The notes under the pieces are model-generated. The model did no database searches. It saw only the letters and a list, made by a program, of their open reading frames with translations, and was not told the DNA's origin. Below are positions 14,917-26,197 of a stretch of 26,215 bases of DNA, one piece after another. The stretch is from contig CAYUSA010000040.1 of the NCBI GenBank assembly GCA_964447335.1, positions 1-26,215 of the forward strand. The letters run 5' to 3'. The DNA comes from HRBIN12 sp964447335 (lineage in GTDB: Bacteria > Actinomycetota > UBA4738 > HRBIN12). Within the stretch, counting starts at the first letter, position 1; each line of letters starts with the position of its first letter. Both the position numbers and the translations under genes were made by a program.

Positions 14917-14945
14917 CGTGTATCAGAGGCGTACCAAGGAGTCAA
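14917..14945 (-). promoter_or_regulatory. Promoter of the histidine kinase gene
   Basis: TTGACT (14940-14945) and TACACG (14917-14922) on the minus strand are separated by 17 bases. The -35 is the best in the window. It lies between the purL stop (14971) and the kinase start (14889), leaving a leader of about 20 bases that includes a ribosome-binding site. Confidence 0.55.
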
Positions 14946-14970
14946 GGACCGAACCCAGCGGTTCCGGACC

Positions 14971-17168
<2,198 letters not shown>

Positions 17169-17172
<4 letters not shown>

Positions 17173-17876
17173 ACCCTCGCGAGCGCCCGCGAGAGGAGCG
17201 AGGCGAGCAGCGGCTGCCCGCCGGTCGGCCCGACGTCCGGGTCGACGGCGTGCTCGGGGTGCGGCATCAGGCCGACCACGTTCCCGGCGTCGTTGCGGAC
17301 GCCGGCGATCGCGTTCGTCGCGCCGTTCACGTTGTGGGCGTCGTCGACCGTGCCGTCGGGCGCGCAGTAGCGGAAGACGACGAGGCCCTCGTCCTCGACA
17401 CGTGCGAGATCCTCGACCCCGGCGACGAACTGCCCCTCCCCGTGCTTCACCGGGATCGTGAGCACCTCGCCCGCCACGAGCCCGTCCGTGAGCGGCGAGA
17501 GGGAGGTCTCGACGCGCACGTCCACGATGCGGCAGATGAAGCGGAGCGACCGGTTCCGGATCAGCGCACCCGGCAACAGCCCTGCCTCGCAGAGGATCTG
17601 GAACCCGTTGCAGATCCCGACGACGGGCCCACCGGCGTCCGCGAACCGCACGACCTCCTCCATGATCGGCGCGAATCGCGCGATCGCACCGCAGCGCAAG
17701 TAGTCGCCGTACGAGAAGCCGCCCGGAAGGATCACGGCGTCGACGTCGCGCAGGTCGCGCTCGGCATGCCAGAGGGAGACGCCCTCCCCACCCATCGACC
17801 CGACCGCCCGGAGCGCGTCACGGTCATCGAGCGACCCTGGGAACGTCACGACACCGATCCGAGGAGATCCGCTCAC
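17169..17876 (-). CDS. purQ: Phosphoribosylformylglycinamidine synthase subunit PurQ (glutaminase)
   Basis: A 235-residue class-I glutamine amidotransferase. The nucleophile is Cys89 in VVGICNGFQIL, and the His/Glu pair is in GLMPHPEHAVDPD. ILPGGFSYGDYLRCGAIA and IPVKHGEGQFVA are diagnostic of PurQ. The GTG at 17876 overlaps the purS stop (GTGA); the open frame upstream of it is a purS shadow. Its stop overlaps purL. Confidence 0.96.
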
Positions 17877-18133
17877 GTCCCGACCTCCTCGGCCGCGAGG
17901 ATCCGGAAGTCCTCGATCACCGGGTTCGAGAGCAGCCGGCGCGCCATCGCCTCGACCTGCTCGCGGGCCGATGCCTCGGTATCCGCGTCGACCGTGAGCG
18001 CGATGTGCTTGCCGATCCGCACGTCGGTCACGTTCGTCCACCCCATCGCCGGGAGCGAGCCCTCGACCGCCTTGCCCTGCGGGTCGAGCAGTCCCGGCCG
18101 CAGCGAGACCACCACCTCGAACCGATGCTTCAT
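17873..18133 (-). CDS. purS: Phosphoribosylformylglycinamidine synthase subunit PurS
   Basis: An 86-residue PurS, the small dimeric subunit that docks PurQ onto PurL. Family pattern: FEVVVSLRPGLLDPQGKAVE, then GWTNVTDVRIGKHIAL, then EAMARRLLSNPVIEDFRI. The ATG at 18133 overlaps the purC stop (ATGA); the long upstream frame is a purC shadow. The order purC-purS-purQ-purL is the common Gram-positive order. Confidence 0.95.
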   Translation of the reverse strand: MKHRFEVVVSLRPGLLDPQGKAVEGSLPAMGWTNVTDVRIGKHIALTVDADTEASAREQVEAMARRLLSNPVIEDFRILAAEEVGT

Positions 18134-19073
18134 CCCTTCTCCGTCCGCAGTCGCTCCAGATCCACCGCGCACCGCTCCCAGTCGTGATCCGACATCACGC
18201 CCATGCGGTGGCGGTACCACTCGAACCGCTCGCCGGTGATCCGGTCGTACGCCTCTTGGTACTTCAGCGCGGTCCGGCCGATCACCTCGGCCGGCAGGTC
18301 CGGCGGCGGCGGCTCGTGGTCCCAGCCGCTCGCGTCGAGCCAGTCCCGGACGAACTGCTTGTCGAAGGACGGCTGCGAGCGGCCCGGCTCGTAGCCGTCG
18401 GCCGGCCAGAAGCGCGAGGAGTCCGGCGTGAGGGCCTCGTCGATCAAGATCAGATCGCCCGCGGCGAACCCGAACTCGAACTTCGTGTCGGCCACGATGA
18501 TCCCGCGCTCGAGGGCGACCTCGGCACCTCGCTCGTACAGGGCAATCGTGAGCTCGCGGAGGCGCTCGGCGAGTCCCTTGCCGATCAGATCGACGGTCTC
18601 GCCGAACGTGAGGGGCAGGTCGTGGCCCTCGGCCGCCTTCGTGGTCGGCGTGAAGATCGGCTCGGGGAGGCGATGGGCCTCGCCCAGGCCGGGGGGCAGC
18701 GGGACGCCGCAGACGTGGCCTTCGGCGCGGTACTGCTTGAGCCCCGAGCCCGTGAGGTAGCCGCGCGCCACGCATTCGACGGGGATCACCTGGGCGCGCT
18801 TCACGAGCATCGCGCGGCCGGCGAGCGCCGGCTCGTCGCGGAACGAGCCCGGGAAGTCGCGACGGTCCGCCGAGAGCAGGTGGTTGCCGACGAGGTCCTT
18901 CGTCTTGTCCAGCCAGAACAGGGTGAGGCCCGTGAGCACCCGGCCCTTGTCGGGGATCGGGTTCGGCAGGATGACGTCGAACGCGCTGATCCGGTCGGTC
19001 GCCACGAGCAGCAGGCGCTCGTCGTCGATCTCGTAGATGTCCCGGACCTTGCCCTGCGCGTGGAGCTGGCCGG

Positions 19074-19077
<4 letters not shown>
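18130..19077 (-). CDS. purC: Phosphoribosylaminoimidazole-succinocarboxamide (SAICAR) synthase
   Basis: A 315-residue SAICAR synthetase, the longer form common in actinobacteria and eukaryotes. Motifs are GKVRDIYEIDDERLLLVATD, RISAFDVILPNPIPDKG, RAQVIPVECVARGYLTGSG, ADTKFEFGF and DEALTPDSSRFWPADGY with SFDKQFVRDWL. It ligates aspartate to CAIR using ATP. ATG 19077 overlaps the purB stop (ATGA), and its own stop overlaps purS. Its substrate CAIR would come from the unusual PurE encoded two genes upstream. Confidence 0.96.
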
Positions 19078-20383
<1,306 letters not shown>

Positions 20384-20387
<4 letters not shown>

Positions 20388-20857
20388 AGCCGAAGGCCCT
20401 CCGCCAGGTCGTCCTTGAACTTCCACAGCCGCGCCTGGATCTCGGGGTCGGCCACCCCGGCGATCTGCGCGGCGAGGATCGCCGCGTTCACGGAGGCATC
20501 GACGCCGACCGAAGCGACCGGCACGCCGCTCGGCATCTGCGCCGTGACGTAGAGGGCGAGCGTGCCCTCCATCTGGTCGGTCGAGATCGGGACGCCGATC
20601 ACGGGCAGGACGGTGCGCGCGGCGACGGCCGCGGCGAGGTGCCCGGAGATGCCGGTCGTGCAGATGATGGCCTTGATCCCGCGCTCGAACGCCGTGCGCG
20701 CGTACTCGTCGACGACGTCGGGGCTGCGCGCGGCGGACATCACCCGCGTCTCGTGGTGGACACCGAGCTTCTCCAAGATCGCGGTCGCCTGTTGCATCAC
20801 GGCCAGCTCGGCCGGCGATGCGACCAGCACGCCGACGATCGGTCCCCCCTCGCTCAC
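20384..20857 (-). CDS. purE: PurE-family protein with altered active site
   Basis: A 157-residue protein of PurE fold, in the purE position between purD and purB. The fold is clear: PVIGVPISTDQMEGTLALYV, AQMPSGVPVASVGVDASVNA, AILAAQIAG. Compared with E. coli PurE recalled from memory, the GSxSD loop is VASPAE (Ser14 kept, Asp replaced by Glu17), SAHRTP is SAARSP (the catalytic His is Ala43), and GGAAHLPGM is GISGHLAAA (His73 kept). The family normally interconverts N5-CAIR and CAIR (class I, with PurK) or carboxylates AIR with CO2 (class II). No purK is present. Either this is a divergent class with different chemistry, or another CAIR-forming enzyme exists elsewhere. GTG 20857 overlaps the purD stop. 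Confidence 0.85.
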
Positions 20858-22137
20858 CTGCGAACCTCCTCCGCCGCCGCTCGTTCCGCGATGTCCCGCC
20901 GGTGGTGCATCCCCTCGAAGGCGATACGGGAGCAGGCCTCGTAGGCGGTGGCCCTCGCGTCCGCGAGTCCGGAGCCAAGACCACTCACCGCGAGGACGCG
21001 ACCCCCCGCCGTGACCACTCTACCCTGTCGCTCCGCGGTGCCGGCGTGGAACACGACGGCCCCCTCGACCTCGGCCGCCGCGTCCAGACCCGAGATCTCC
21101 GAACCGGTCTCGTACGCTCCCGGATAGCCGCCGGAGGCCGCCACCACCGTCACGCAGGCCGAGGGCGAGAGCGCCACGTCGGCTCCCACGAGGTCGCCCT
21201 CGGCGCACGCGAGGAGGGCCGAGGCGAGCCCGGAGGCCACCCGCGGGACGATCACCTGCGTCTCGGGATCGCCGAACCGGCAGTTGTACTCGAGGAGCTT
21301 CGGGCCGTCCGCGGTGAGCATGAGGCCCGCGTAGAGCACCCCGCGATAGTCGATGCCCTCGGCGACGAGCGCGCGCACGGTCCGGCGGAGAACCTCGTCC
21401 CAGATACGCTCGGCCGCGGCGTCATCGACGAACGGGACGGGGGAGTACGCGCCCATCCCGCCGGTGTTCGGGCCCGCGTCCCCGTCGCCGACGCGCTTGA
21501 AGTCCTGCGCCATCACGAGCGGGAGCACGTCCTTCCCGTCGGTGAGCGCGAACGCGGAGACCTCGCGCCCCGACAGGTGCTCCTCGACGACGGCGGTCGC
21601 GCCGGCCTCGCCGAACGTGCCGTGCAGCAGGCACGCCTCGAGCGCGCGGACCGCATCGACCCGGTCCTCGGCGATGACGACCCCCTTGCCCGCGGCCAGG
21701 CCGTCCGCCTTGACGACGTACGGCGAACCGAACGCGTCGAGGGCGACCAGGCCCTCGGCCATCGAGGTGACCGCCCGGGCGCCGCCGGACGGGATGCCGT
21801 GGCGCTCGCACAACGTCTTCGTCCACGCCTTCGAGCCCTCCAGACGGGCGCCGTCGCGCGTCGGACCGAAGACGGGCAGGCCCCGGGCGCGCAGCTCGTC
21901 GGCGAGCCCCGCGACGAGCGCTGCCTCCGGACCGACGACGGTCAGGTCGACGCCCTCGCGCTCGACGAGGTCGGCCATGGATGCGACGTCGTCCGCCACG
22001 ACGGGCACGCAACGGGCCTCGCGCGCGATGCCCACGTTGCCCGGCGCCGCGAGGACCCCGTCCACGTCGGGATCGCGGGCGAGCCCCCAGACCAGGGCGT
22101 GCTCGCGGCCGCCGCCGCCGACGACCAGGACCCTCAT
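20854..22137 (-). CDS. purD: Phosphoribosylamine-glycine ligase (GAR synthetase)
   Basis: A 427-residue ATP-grasp enzyme making GAR from phosphoribosylamine and glycine. Motifs are MRVLVVGGGGREHALVW, VVGPEAALVAGLAD, YVVKADGLAAGKGVVIAED, GPNTGGMGAYSPVP and LEYNCRFGDPETQVIVPR. Full length, with a C-terminal rudiment domain. ATG 22137 overlaps the purA stop by four bases (ATGA), and its stop overlaps purE. Confidence 0.97.
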   Translation of the reverse strand: MRVLVVGGGGREHALVWGLARDPDVDGVLAAPGNVGIAREARCVPVVADDVASMADLVEREGVDLTVVGPEAALVAGLADELRARGLPVFGPTRDGARLEGSKAWTKTLCERHGIPSGGARAVTSMAEGLVALDAFGSPYVVKADGLAAGKGVVIAEDRVDAVRALEACLLHGTFGEAGATAVVEEHLSGREVSAFALTDGKDVLPLVMAQDFKRVGDGDAGPNTGGMGAYSPVPFVDDAAAERIWDEVLRRTVRALVAEGIDYRGVLYAGLMLTADGPKLLEYNCRFGDPETQVIVPRVASGLASALLACAEGDLVGADVALSPSACVTVVAASGGYPGAYETGSEISGLDAAAEVEGAVVFHAGTAERQGRVVTAGGRVLAVSGLGSGLADARATAYEACSRIAFEGMHHRRDIAERAAAEEVRR

Positions 22138-23408
22138 CCCGCGGCCAGGCTCTGCTCGCGGGCGGGACCGATGGAGACCATCTGGATCGGCACGCCGCCG
22201 AGGTCACTCAGGCGTTCGACGTATGCGCGTGCCGCGGGCGGGAGGTCGTCGAACGAGCGGGCGTCGCCGAGCTGCTCCTGCCAGCCCTCGAGCTCCTCCC
22301 ACACGGGCTCGGCGCGATGGAACAGCGACTGGTGCGGCGGGAAGTCGTCGAAGGTCTCGCCGTCCGCCCGGTAGGCGGTGCAGACCCGCACGGTCGAGAA
22401 CCCCGAGAGCACGTCGAGCTTGGTGAGGAACAGCTCCGTGAGGCCGTTCACACGCGCCGCGTAGCGCAGGATCACGGCGTCGAACCAGCCACACCGGCGC
22501 TTGCGCCCCGTCGTCGTGCCGAACTCGTGACCGCGCTCGCCCATCCGCTCGCCGCCGGGCCCGAGGTCCTCGGTGGGGAACGGGCCGGCGCCGACGCGGG
22601 TCACGTAGGCCTTCGTCACGCCGATGACACGGTCGACCTCGCGCGGCCCGACGCCCGCCGAGGCGAGCGCGTAGCCGGCCACCGGGTTCGAGGACGTCAC
22701 GAAGGGGTACGTGCCCTTGTCCAGGTCCAGGAGCGTGCCTTGGGCGCCCTCGAGGAGCACGCCCTTGCCCTCGCGCAGGCCCTCGTACAGGAGCTTCGAG
22801 GTGTCGGCCACGTACGGGCGAAGGCGCTCGGCGTAACCGCGGTAGTCCTCGACGATCTGCTCGGCCGTGAGTGGGAGGCGGTTGTAGACCCTGGTGAGGA
22901 CGAGGTTCTTCTCCTTCAGCACCACGTCGAGCTTCTCGCGGAAGATCTTCTCGTCGAACAGGTCCTGGACGCGCAGGCCGATGCGCGCGGCCTTGTCTCC
23001 GTACGCCGGTCCGATGCCCCGTTTCGTGGTCCCGAGGGCGTTCTTGCCGAGGAAGCGCTCGGTCACCTTCTCGAGCTCGAGGTGGTACGGCATGATCATG
23101 TGCGCGTTGTTCGACAGCCGCAGGCGCGAGACGTCGAGCCCGAGCGCCGCAAGAGAGTCCATCTCCTCGAGCAGGACCCGCGGGTCCACGACCACGCCGT
23201 CGGCGATCACCGAGGTGATGTGCGGGTACAGGATGCCCGAGGGCACCAGGTGCAGCTTCAGCTCGTGACCCTCGGCGATGATGGTGTGGCCGGCGTTGTT
23301 CCCGCCCTGGTACCGCACCACGAAGTCCATGTGGTCGGCCAGGTAGTCGGTCGCCTTGCCCTTACCCTCGTCCCCCCACTGGGTCCCGATGACGATGGAG
23401 GCCGGCAT
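22134..23408 (-). CDS. purA: Adenylosuccinate synthetase
   Basis: A 424-residue GTP-dependent synthetase that converts IMP and aspartate to adenylosuccinate. The P-loop-like GTQWGDEGKGKATDYLAD is at 8-25, followed by VVRYQGGNNAGHTI. Further motifs are GTTKRGIGPAYGDKAAR, GAQGTLLDLDKGTYPFVTSS and FGTTTGRKRRCGWFDAV. It is the first gene of the eight-gene minus-strand run purA to purL, so an AMP-branch enzyme leads the operon. A TAGACT -10 box ends 9 bases before the ATG, predicting a leaderless operon mRNA, and a 9-bp inverted repeat overlaps the promoter. Confidence 0.97.
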   Translation of the reverse strand: MPASIVIGTQWGDEGKGKATDYLADHMDFVVRYQGGNNAGHTIIAEGHELKLHLVPSGILYPHITSVIADGVVVDPRVLLEEMDSLAALGLDVSRLRLSNNAHMIMPYHLELEKVTERFLGKNALGTTKRGIGPAYGDKAARIGLRVQDLFDEKIFREKLDVVLKEKNLVLTRVYNRLPLTAEQIVEDYRGYAERLRPYVADTSKLLYEGLREGKGVLLEGAQGTLLDLDKGTYPFVTSSNPVAGYALASAGVGPREVDRVIGVTKAYVTRVGAGPFPTEDLGPGGERMGERGHEFGTTTGRKRRCGWFDAVILRYAARVNGLTELFLTKLDVLSGFSTVRVCTAYRADGETFDDFPPHQSLFHRAEPVWEELEGWQEQLGDARSFDDLPPAARAYVERLSDLGGVPIQMVSIGPAREQSLAAG

Positions 23409-23417
23409 GACGGGCTC

Positions 23418-23447
23418 AGTCTATCCGGGCGTCGAGGCCGCCCGGAT
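23418..23447 (-). promoter_or_regulatory. purA operon promoter with overlapping inverted repeat
   Basis: TAGACT on the minus strand (23418-23423) ends 9 bases before the purA ATG. Immediately upstream is a perfect inverted repeat, ATCCGGGCG (23423-23431), 7-base centre, CGCCCGGAT (23439-23447), which covers the -10/-35 spacer. It could be an operator for the purine operon. It could also be part of the transcription stop of the upstream dodecin gene, but no T tract follows. Confidence 0.5.
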
Positions 23448-23467
23448 GTGCCGACGGGCGGGACGCG

Positions 23468-23495
23468 AACGGGGCGGGGTCGCCCCGGCCCCGTT
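23468..23495 (-). terminator. GC-rich hairpin after the dodecin gene
   Basis: AACGGGGC and GCCCCGTT flank a GGGG/CCCC inner stem with a 3-base loop and one bulged G, giving about 12 bp of very stable stem. It begins 20 bases past the dodecin stop on the minus strand. There is no T run, so it may act as an RNA 3'-end stabiliser or a Rho-independent stop of the GC-rich actinobacterial type. Confidence 0.5.
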
Positions 23496-23515
23496 CCGTG
23501 ACCACGCCCCGAGGG

Positions 23516-23719
23516 CTACCGCTCGATGCGGAAGCTGATGCGGACCTGCGTGTGGTACTCGGCGATCTTGCCGTCCTTCACGACGGCGGTCGTGCCGAGG
23601 ATGTCCATGTGCTCGATCAGGCGGATGGTCTTCGCGGCCTCGGCGAGCGCGGACTCGGCAGCATCGCGCCAGGACTCCGTCGAGACCCCGATCAGGTCGA
23701 TCGTCTTTATGACGCTCAC
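23516..23719 (-). CDS. Dodecin family flavin-binding protein
   Basis: A 67-residue dodecin, full length. The sequence shows SVIKTIDLIGVSTESWRDAA (with the flavin-stacking Trp), ESALAEAAKTIR and the C-terminal strand KIAEYHTQVRISFRIER. Dodecins form hollow 12-mers that bind flavins (or CoA in some bacteria) and are thought to store or buffer them. The GTG at 23719 overlaps the stop of the upstream aldolase gene by four bases (GTGA), so the two proteins are translationally coupled. Confidence 0.93.
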   Translation of the reverse strand: MSVIKTIDLIGVSTESWRDAAESALAEAAKTIRLIEHMDILGTTAVVKDGKIAEYHTQVRISFRIER

Positions 23720-24636
23720 GCCGCTCCCCCCTCGACGGCGTTGTAGACGTCGATGAACCGCCGGTAGTTGGCCGCGATGTGCTGGGCGGCGTCCTCGCGC
23801 GGGCTCGCCCCGTCGACGTAGGCCTTCAGCGGGTCCCACCAGATCGAGCGCCCGATCGCGAACCCGATGTAGCCGGGCACGCCGCTTCCCATCCGGAGCC
23901 AGTGGTCCACGGCCGCGTCGTCGGCGCCCCGCCCGAGGACGACGCACGCGACGCCGTCCCGGCCGTCCTTGCGGCACTCGGCCGCGAGGGTCTCGCAGTC
24001 CTCACGCCGATCGATCCCCTCGATCTTCCAGATGTCGGGCTCGACACCGACGCCGTGGAGCTGCTCGATCGCGCCACGCATGAGCTTCGGGCGCTCCTCG
24101 CTGTCCCACCTTCTCTCGTCACCGCCGACGGCCTCGAGCTGGTGCGGCTCCGCCGGGACGAGCAGCTCGAACAGGAAGATGCGGCCGCGCTCGTGGAGCC
24201 AATCGCCCAGCTCTTTCAGCCGCGCGCCCTGCCGCTCGTTCATGGCGGGGTCGCCTTCGGGGTTCCAGCGCACCAGCACCTTCGAGAACGTCGGATCGAA
24301 CTCCTCGATGTGCGCGCCGTAGTCCGCCCCGTAGTCGAAGTCGAACTCGTTCTGGCCGCTCTTCTCGACCGGCATCGCGAGGGTGAGCCCCTGCGCCTTC
24401 GCCGTCCGCGCGATCTCGGCGCCGAACTGCTCGTCGACGAGCCCGCCGGCGGCTTCCTTCGACACGCCCTCGTCGAGGGCCCGCTGGAGCCCCTCGAAGA
24501 TCACGCGCTTCGCGTCGGAGATGCGGGCGGTCTCCTCGGGGTTCGGATCGCCCGTCACCCCGAAGAACTTCTTCTGGAACGACCCTCGGTGGTCGAAGGC
24601 CAGGATGTACAGCGGCTTGTCGTAGCCGAGCGTCAT
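23716..24636 (-). CDS. DUF2090 (IolC C-terminal type) aldolase-like protein
   Basis: A 306-residue stand-alone protein matching the DUF2090 domain that is often fused to the C-terminus of the kinase IolC, where it is thought to be the 5-dehydro-2-deoxy-6-phosphogluconate aldolase of inositol catabolism. Motifs are LYILAFDHRGSFQKKFFG (9-26), GGLVDEQFGAEIAR, MPVEKSGQNEFDFDYGADYG, KVLVRWNPEGD, FLFELLVPAEPHQLEAVGGD, PDIWKIEGID (candidate Schiff-base Lys), CVVLGRGADD and GYIGFAIGRSIWWDPL. No kinase half is attached and no iol genes are near. ATG 24636 has AAAGGAG 11 bases upstream. Confidence 0.85.
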   Translation of the reverse strand: MTLGYDKPLYILAFDHRGSFQKKFFGVTGDPNPEETARISDAKRVIFEGLQRALDEGVSKEAAGGLVDEQFGAEIARTAKAQGLTLAMPVEKSGQNEFDFDYGADYGAHIEEFDPTFSKVLVRWNPEGDPAMNERQGARLKELGDWLHERGRIFLFELLVPAEPHQLEAVGGDERRWDSEERPKLMRGAIEQLHGVGVEPDIWKIEGIDRREDCETLAAECRKDGRDGVACVVLGRGADDAAVDHWLRMGSGVPGYIGFAIGRSIWWDPLKAYVDGASPREDAAQHIAANYRRFIDVYNAVEGGAA

Positions 24637-24659
24637 GCGTCCGCGCTCCTTTCGTGCTC

Positions 24660-25301
24660 CTAGGGCTGTTCGAAGGGGTTGGTCGGGGTCAAGATCTCAA
24701 CCGGCAGGGGCGCCGCGGCCCGGCGGAACGCGTCGGCCGCCGAGGGCGAGCCCACGACGAACCCGAAGTGCATCGGCACGGCGAGACCGGGCGACATCGC
24801 CTTGACGAAGCCCGCCGCCTCCTCGGCGTCCATCGTGTACGTCCCCCCGATGGGCACCATCGCGACATCGGTGGCGAGCGACTCGAGCTCGGGCAGGGCG
24901 TCGGTATCACCGCCGTGGTAGAAGCGACGGCCCTCGAACTCCAGGACGTACCCGACCCACCGGTTGCGCTGCGGGTGCATGTCGAGCCGCTCCTCGGCGA
25001 TGTTGTACGCAGGCACCGTCTCGAAGCGCAGGCCACCGACCTCATGGGACTCGCCAGGGGCGACCGCGGTCACGTCCCCGGAGAGCTCGCGCGCCACGTC
25101 GGCGGGCGCGACGAGCTTCGTCGAGGGCCCACGCAGACGCTCGATCTCGGTCGGCTGGAAATGGTCGAAGTGCGCGTGGGTGATGAGGATGACATCGGCG
25201 GGCACGTCGTCGGTGACACCCCACGGGTCGACGTACACGACGAACCCGTCGCGCTGCCACCGGAACGCCGACTGGCGGAACCAGGTGATCCCTTCGAGCA
25301 C
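24660..25301 (-). CDS. UlaG-like metal-dependent hydrolase (beta-lactamase fold)
   Basis: A 213-residue metallo-beta-lactamase-fold hydrolase. The metal motif HxHxDH is ITHAHFDHFQPTEIE; further ligands lie in FYHGGDTDALPE and VPMHFGFVVGSP, and GYVLEFEGRRFYHGGDTD is typical of the UlaG/YtnP-like branch that includes L-ascorbate-6-phosphate lactonase. The GTG at 25301 is chosen because GGAAGGAG lies 10 bases upstream; an in-frame TTG at 25346 would add 15 residues. It ends 23 bases before the aldolase start, so hydrolase, aldolase and dodecin likely form one operon. Confidence 0.85.
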   Translation of the reverse strand: MLEGITWFRQSAFRWQRDGFVVYVDPWGVTDDVPADVILITHAHFDHFQPTEIERLRGPSTKLVAPADVARELSGDVTAVAPGESHEVGGLRFETVPAYNIAEERLDMHPQRNRWVGYVLEFEGRRFYHGGDTDALPELESLATDVAMVPIGGTYTMDAEEAAGFVKAMSPGLAVPMHFGFVVGSPSAADAFRRAAAPLPVEILTPTNPFEQP

Positions 25302-25529
25302 GGCGCTCAGCTCCTTCCGATCGTGCGCTTCCCCGTAGTCTGACAAATCACCGCGTCGACGCGCGAGTCGGTGGGATCCCAGGGAAGCCTGCGCGCCAGC
25401 CTGTGGCTGCTCTCGCTGGGTGAAGACTGGTTCCGACCGGCGTGCGCCGTGCCGCCGTGCTCGAGGGCTGGCGCGGGTCCCCCGAGCTCGGCGTGCTCGA
25501 GGGCCAGCCCCTCGGGCCGAGCGCGATCC
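25302..25529. other. Intergenic stretch upstream of the hydrolase
   Basis: I see no convincing gene here. Open frames on both strands lack recognisable motifs. On the minus strand CAGACT at about 25338 could be a -10 for the hydrolase operon, giving a leader that includes the GGAAGGAG ribosome-binding site. The composition is still that of the main window. Confidence 0.4.
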
Positions 25530-25613
25530 CTACGTCGTCGGGTCGTCGTCCGGCGGCGGCGGCATCGGCGGCGTGACGTCCCCGGCGTCCGGGACCGCCA
25601 CACGGTAGCCCCC
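25530..25613 (-). CDS. C-terminal fragment of an unidentified protein, cut at the composition junction
   Basis: On the minus strand this frame encodes GGYRVAVPDAGDVTPPMP followed by PPPDDDPTT and a TAG. The Pro/Asp-rich tail and high GC look like the real end of a gene of the main genome, whose upstream part is replaced at 25609-25614 by DNA of other composition. It is short, so it may be chance. Confidence 0.3.
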   Translation of the reverse strand, partial: GGYRVAVPDAGDVTPPMPPPPDDDPTT

Positions 25614-25614
25614 C

Positions 25615-26059
25615 GACTGGGCAAAGGGGATTGCCGCTCGAAACACAGCGTCCCCAGGCCGGGGAGTTGCACGACGAACCAGCTGGCCTCGGCCGACGGG
25701 GCCTTGTCCTCGATGCGAAAGCCGAACAGCGGTCGCCGCTGCGGATTGAAGACTTCGATGCGGACCGCGAACGGGGTCTGGGCGAAGACGGGCCCGTCGA
25801 TGCGTCGCCGCGCCTCGATGCAGCCCAGGCGCCGACCGGCCAGCAGGAAGTTGATGCCCCACAGCACGAGCATGATGTAGGCCAGCAACAGGAGGACATT
25901 GATGTTCGTGAGCCAGCCGATGCCGAGCAGGCAGAAAACCGAAAGCAGCCAGTAGCGACCCTGGCGCGGCAGGTGCATGGCGATGCCCGAGGGCAGAAAA
26001 CCGACTGAAGGCGGCGAACCCGGCGAGGCATCAGTGACGGCCGGCGGGTTCGATGACAT
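25615..26059 (-). CDS. DUF58-type membrane protein, N-terminal part only
   Basis: The ATG at 26059 opens about 149 residues that fit the N-terminus of DUF58-family proteins: PSGIAMHLPRQGRYWLLSV, two hydrophobic segments (FCLLGIGWL and NVLLLLAYIMLVLWGINFLL), AGRRLGCIEARRRIDG, FAQTPFAVRIEVFNPQRRPL and SPLPSRG. The two TM segments followed by a beta-sandwich strand pattern is the family's layout. The remaining ~200 residues are missing, since homology ends exactly at a C6 run (25609-25614). DUF58 genes are usually found beside MoxR ATPases. The segment's lower GC suggests a different source organism, perhaps a planctomycete (inference). An ATG at 26104 is an alternative start. Confidence 0.6.
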
Positions 26060-26106
26060 GGCACGCACCGGAAAGGAGGCTGACGCGATTGCAGGAATGC
26101 TCATCT

Positions 26107-26197
26107 GGCCAAACAAATGGGGACAGGCTCCGGCAAACGCTGAAAACGACTTTGGCCTCTTTGACTGGTGCCGGAGCCAGTCCCCATTTGTTTGGCC
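26107..26197. repeat. 29-base inverted repeat, REP/REPIN-like element
   Basis: Left arm 26107-26135 begins GGCCAAACAAATGGGGAC and ends GGCTCCGGCA. The right arm 26169-26197 is its reverse complement with one mismatch in 29. The spacer (26136-26168) is 33 bases and AT-richer. The transcript would form a long near-perfect hairpin. Structure and size fit a REPIN, a pair of REP sequences mobilised by a RAYT transposase, and the arm text resembles repeats I associate with planctomycete genomes (memory only). No second copy exists in the window. Confidence 0.75.
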
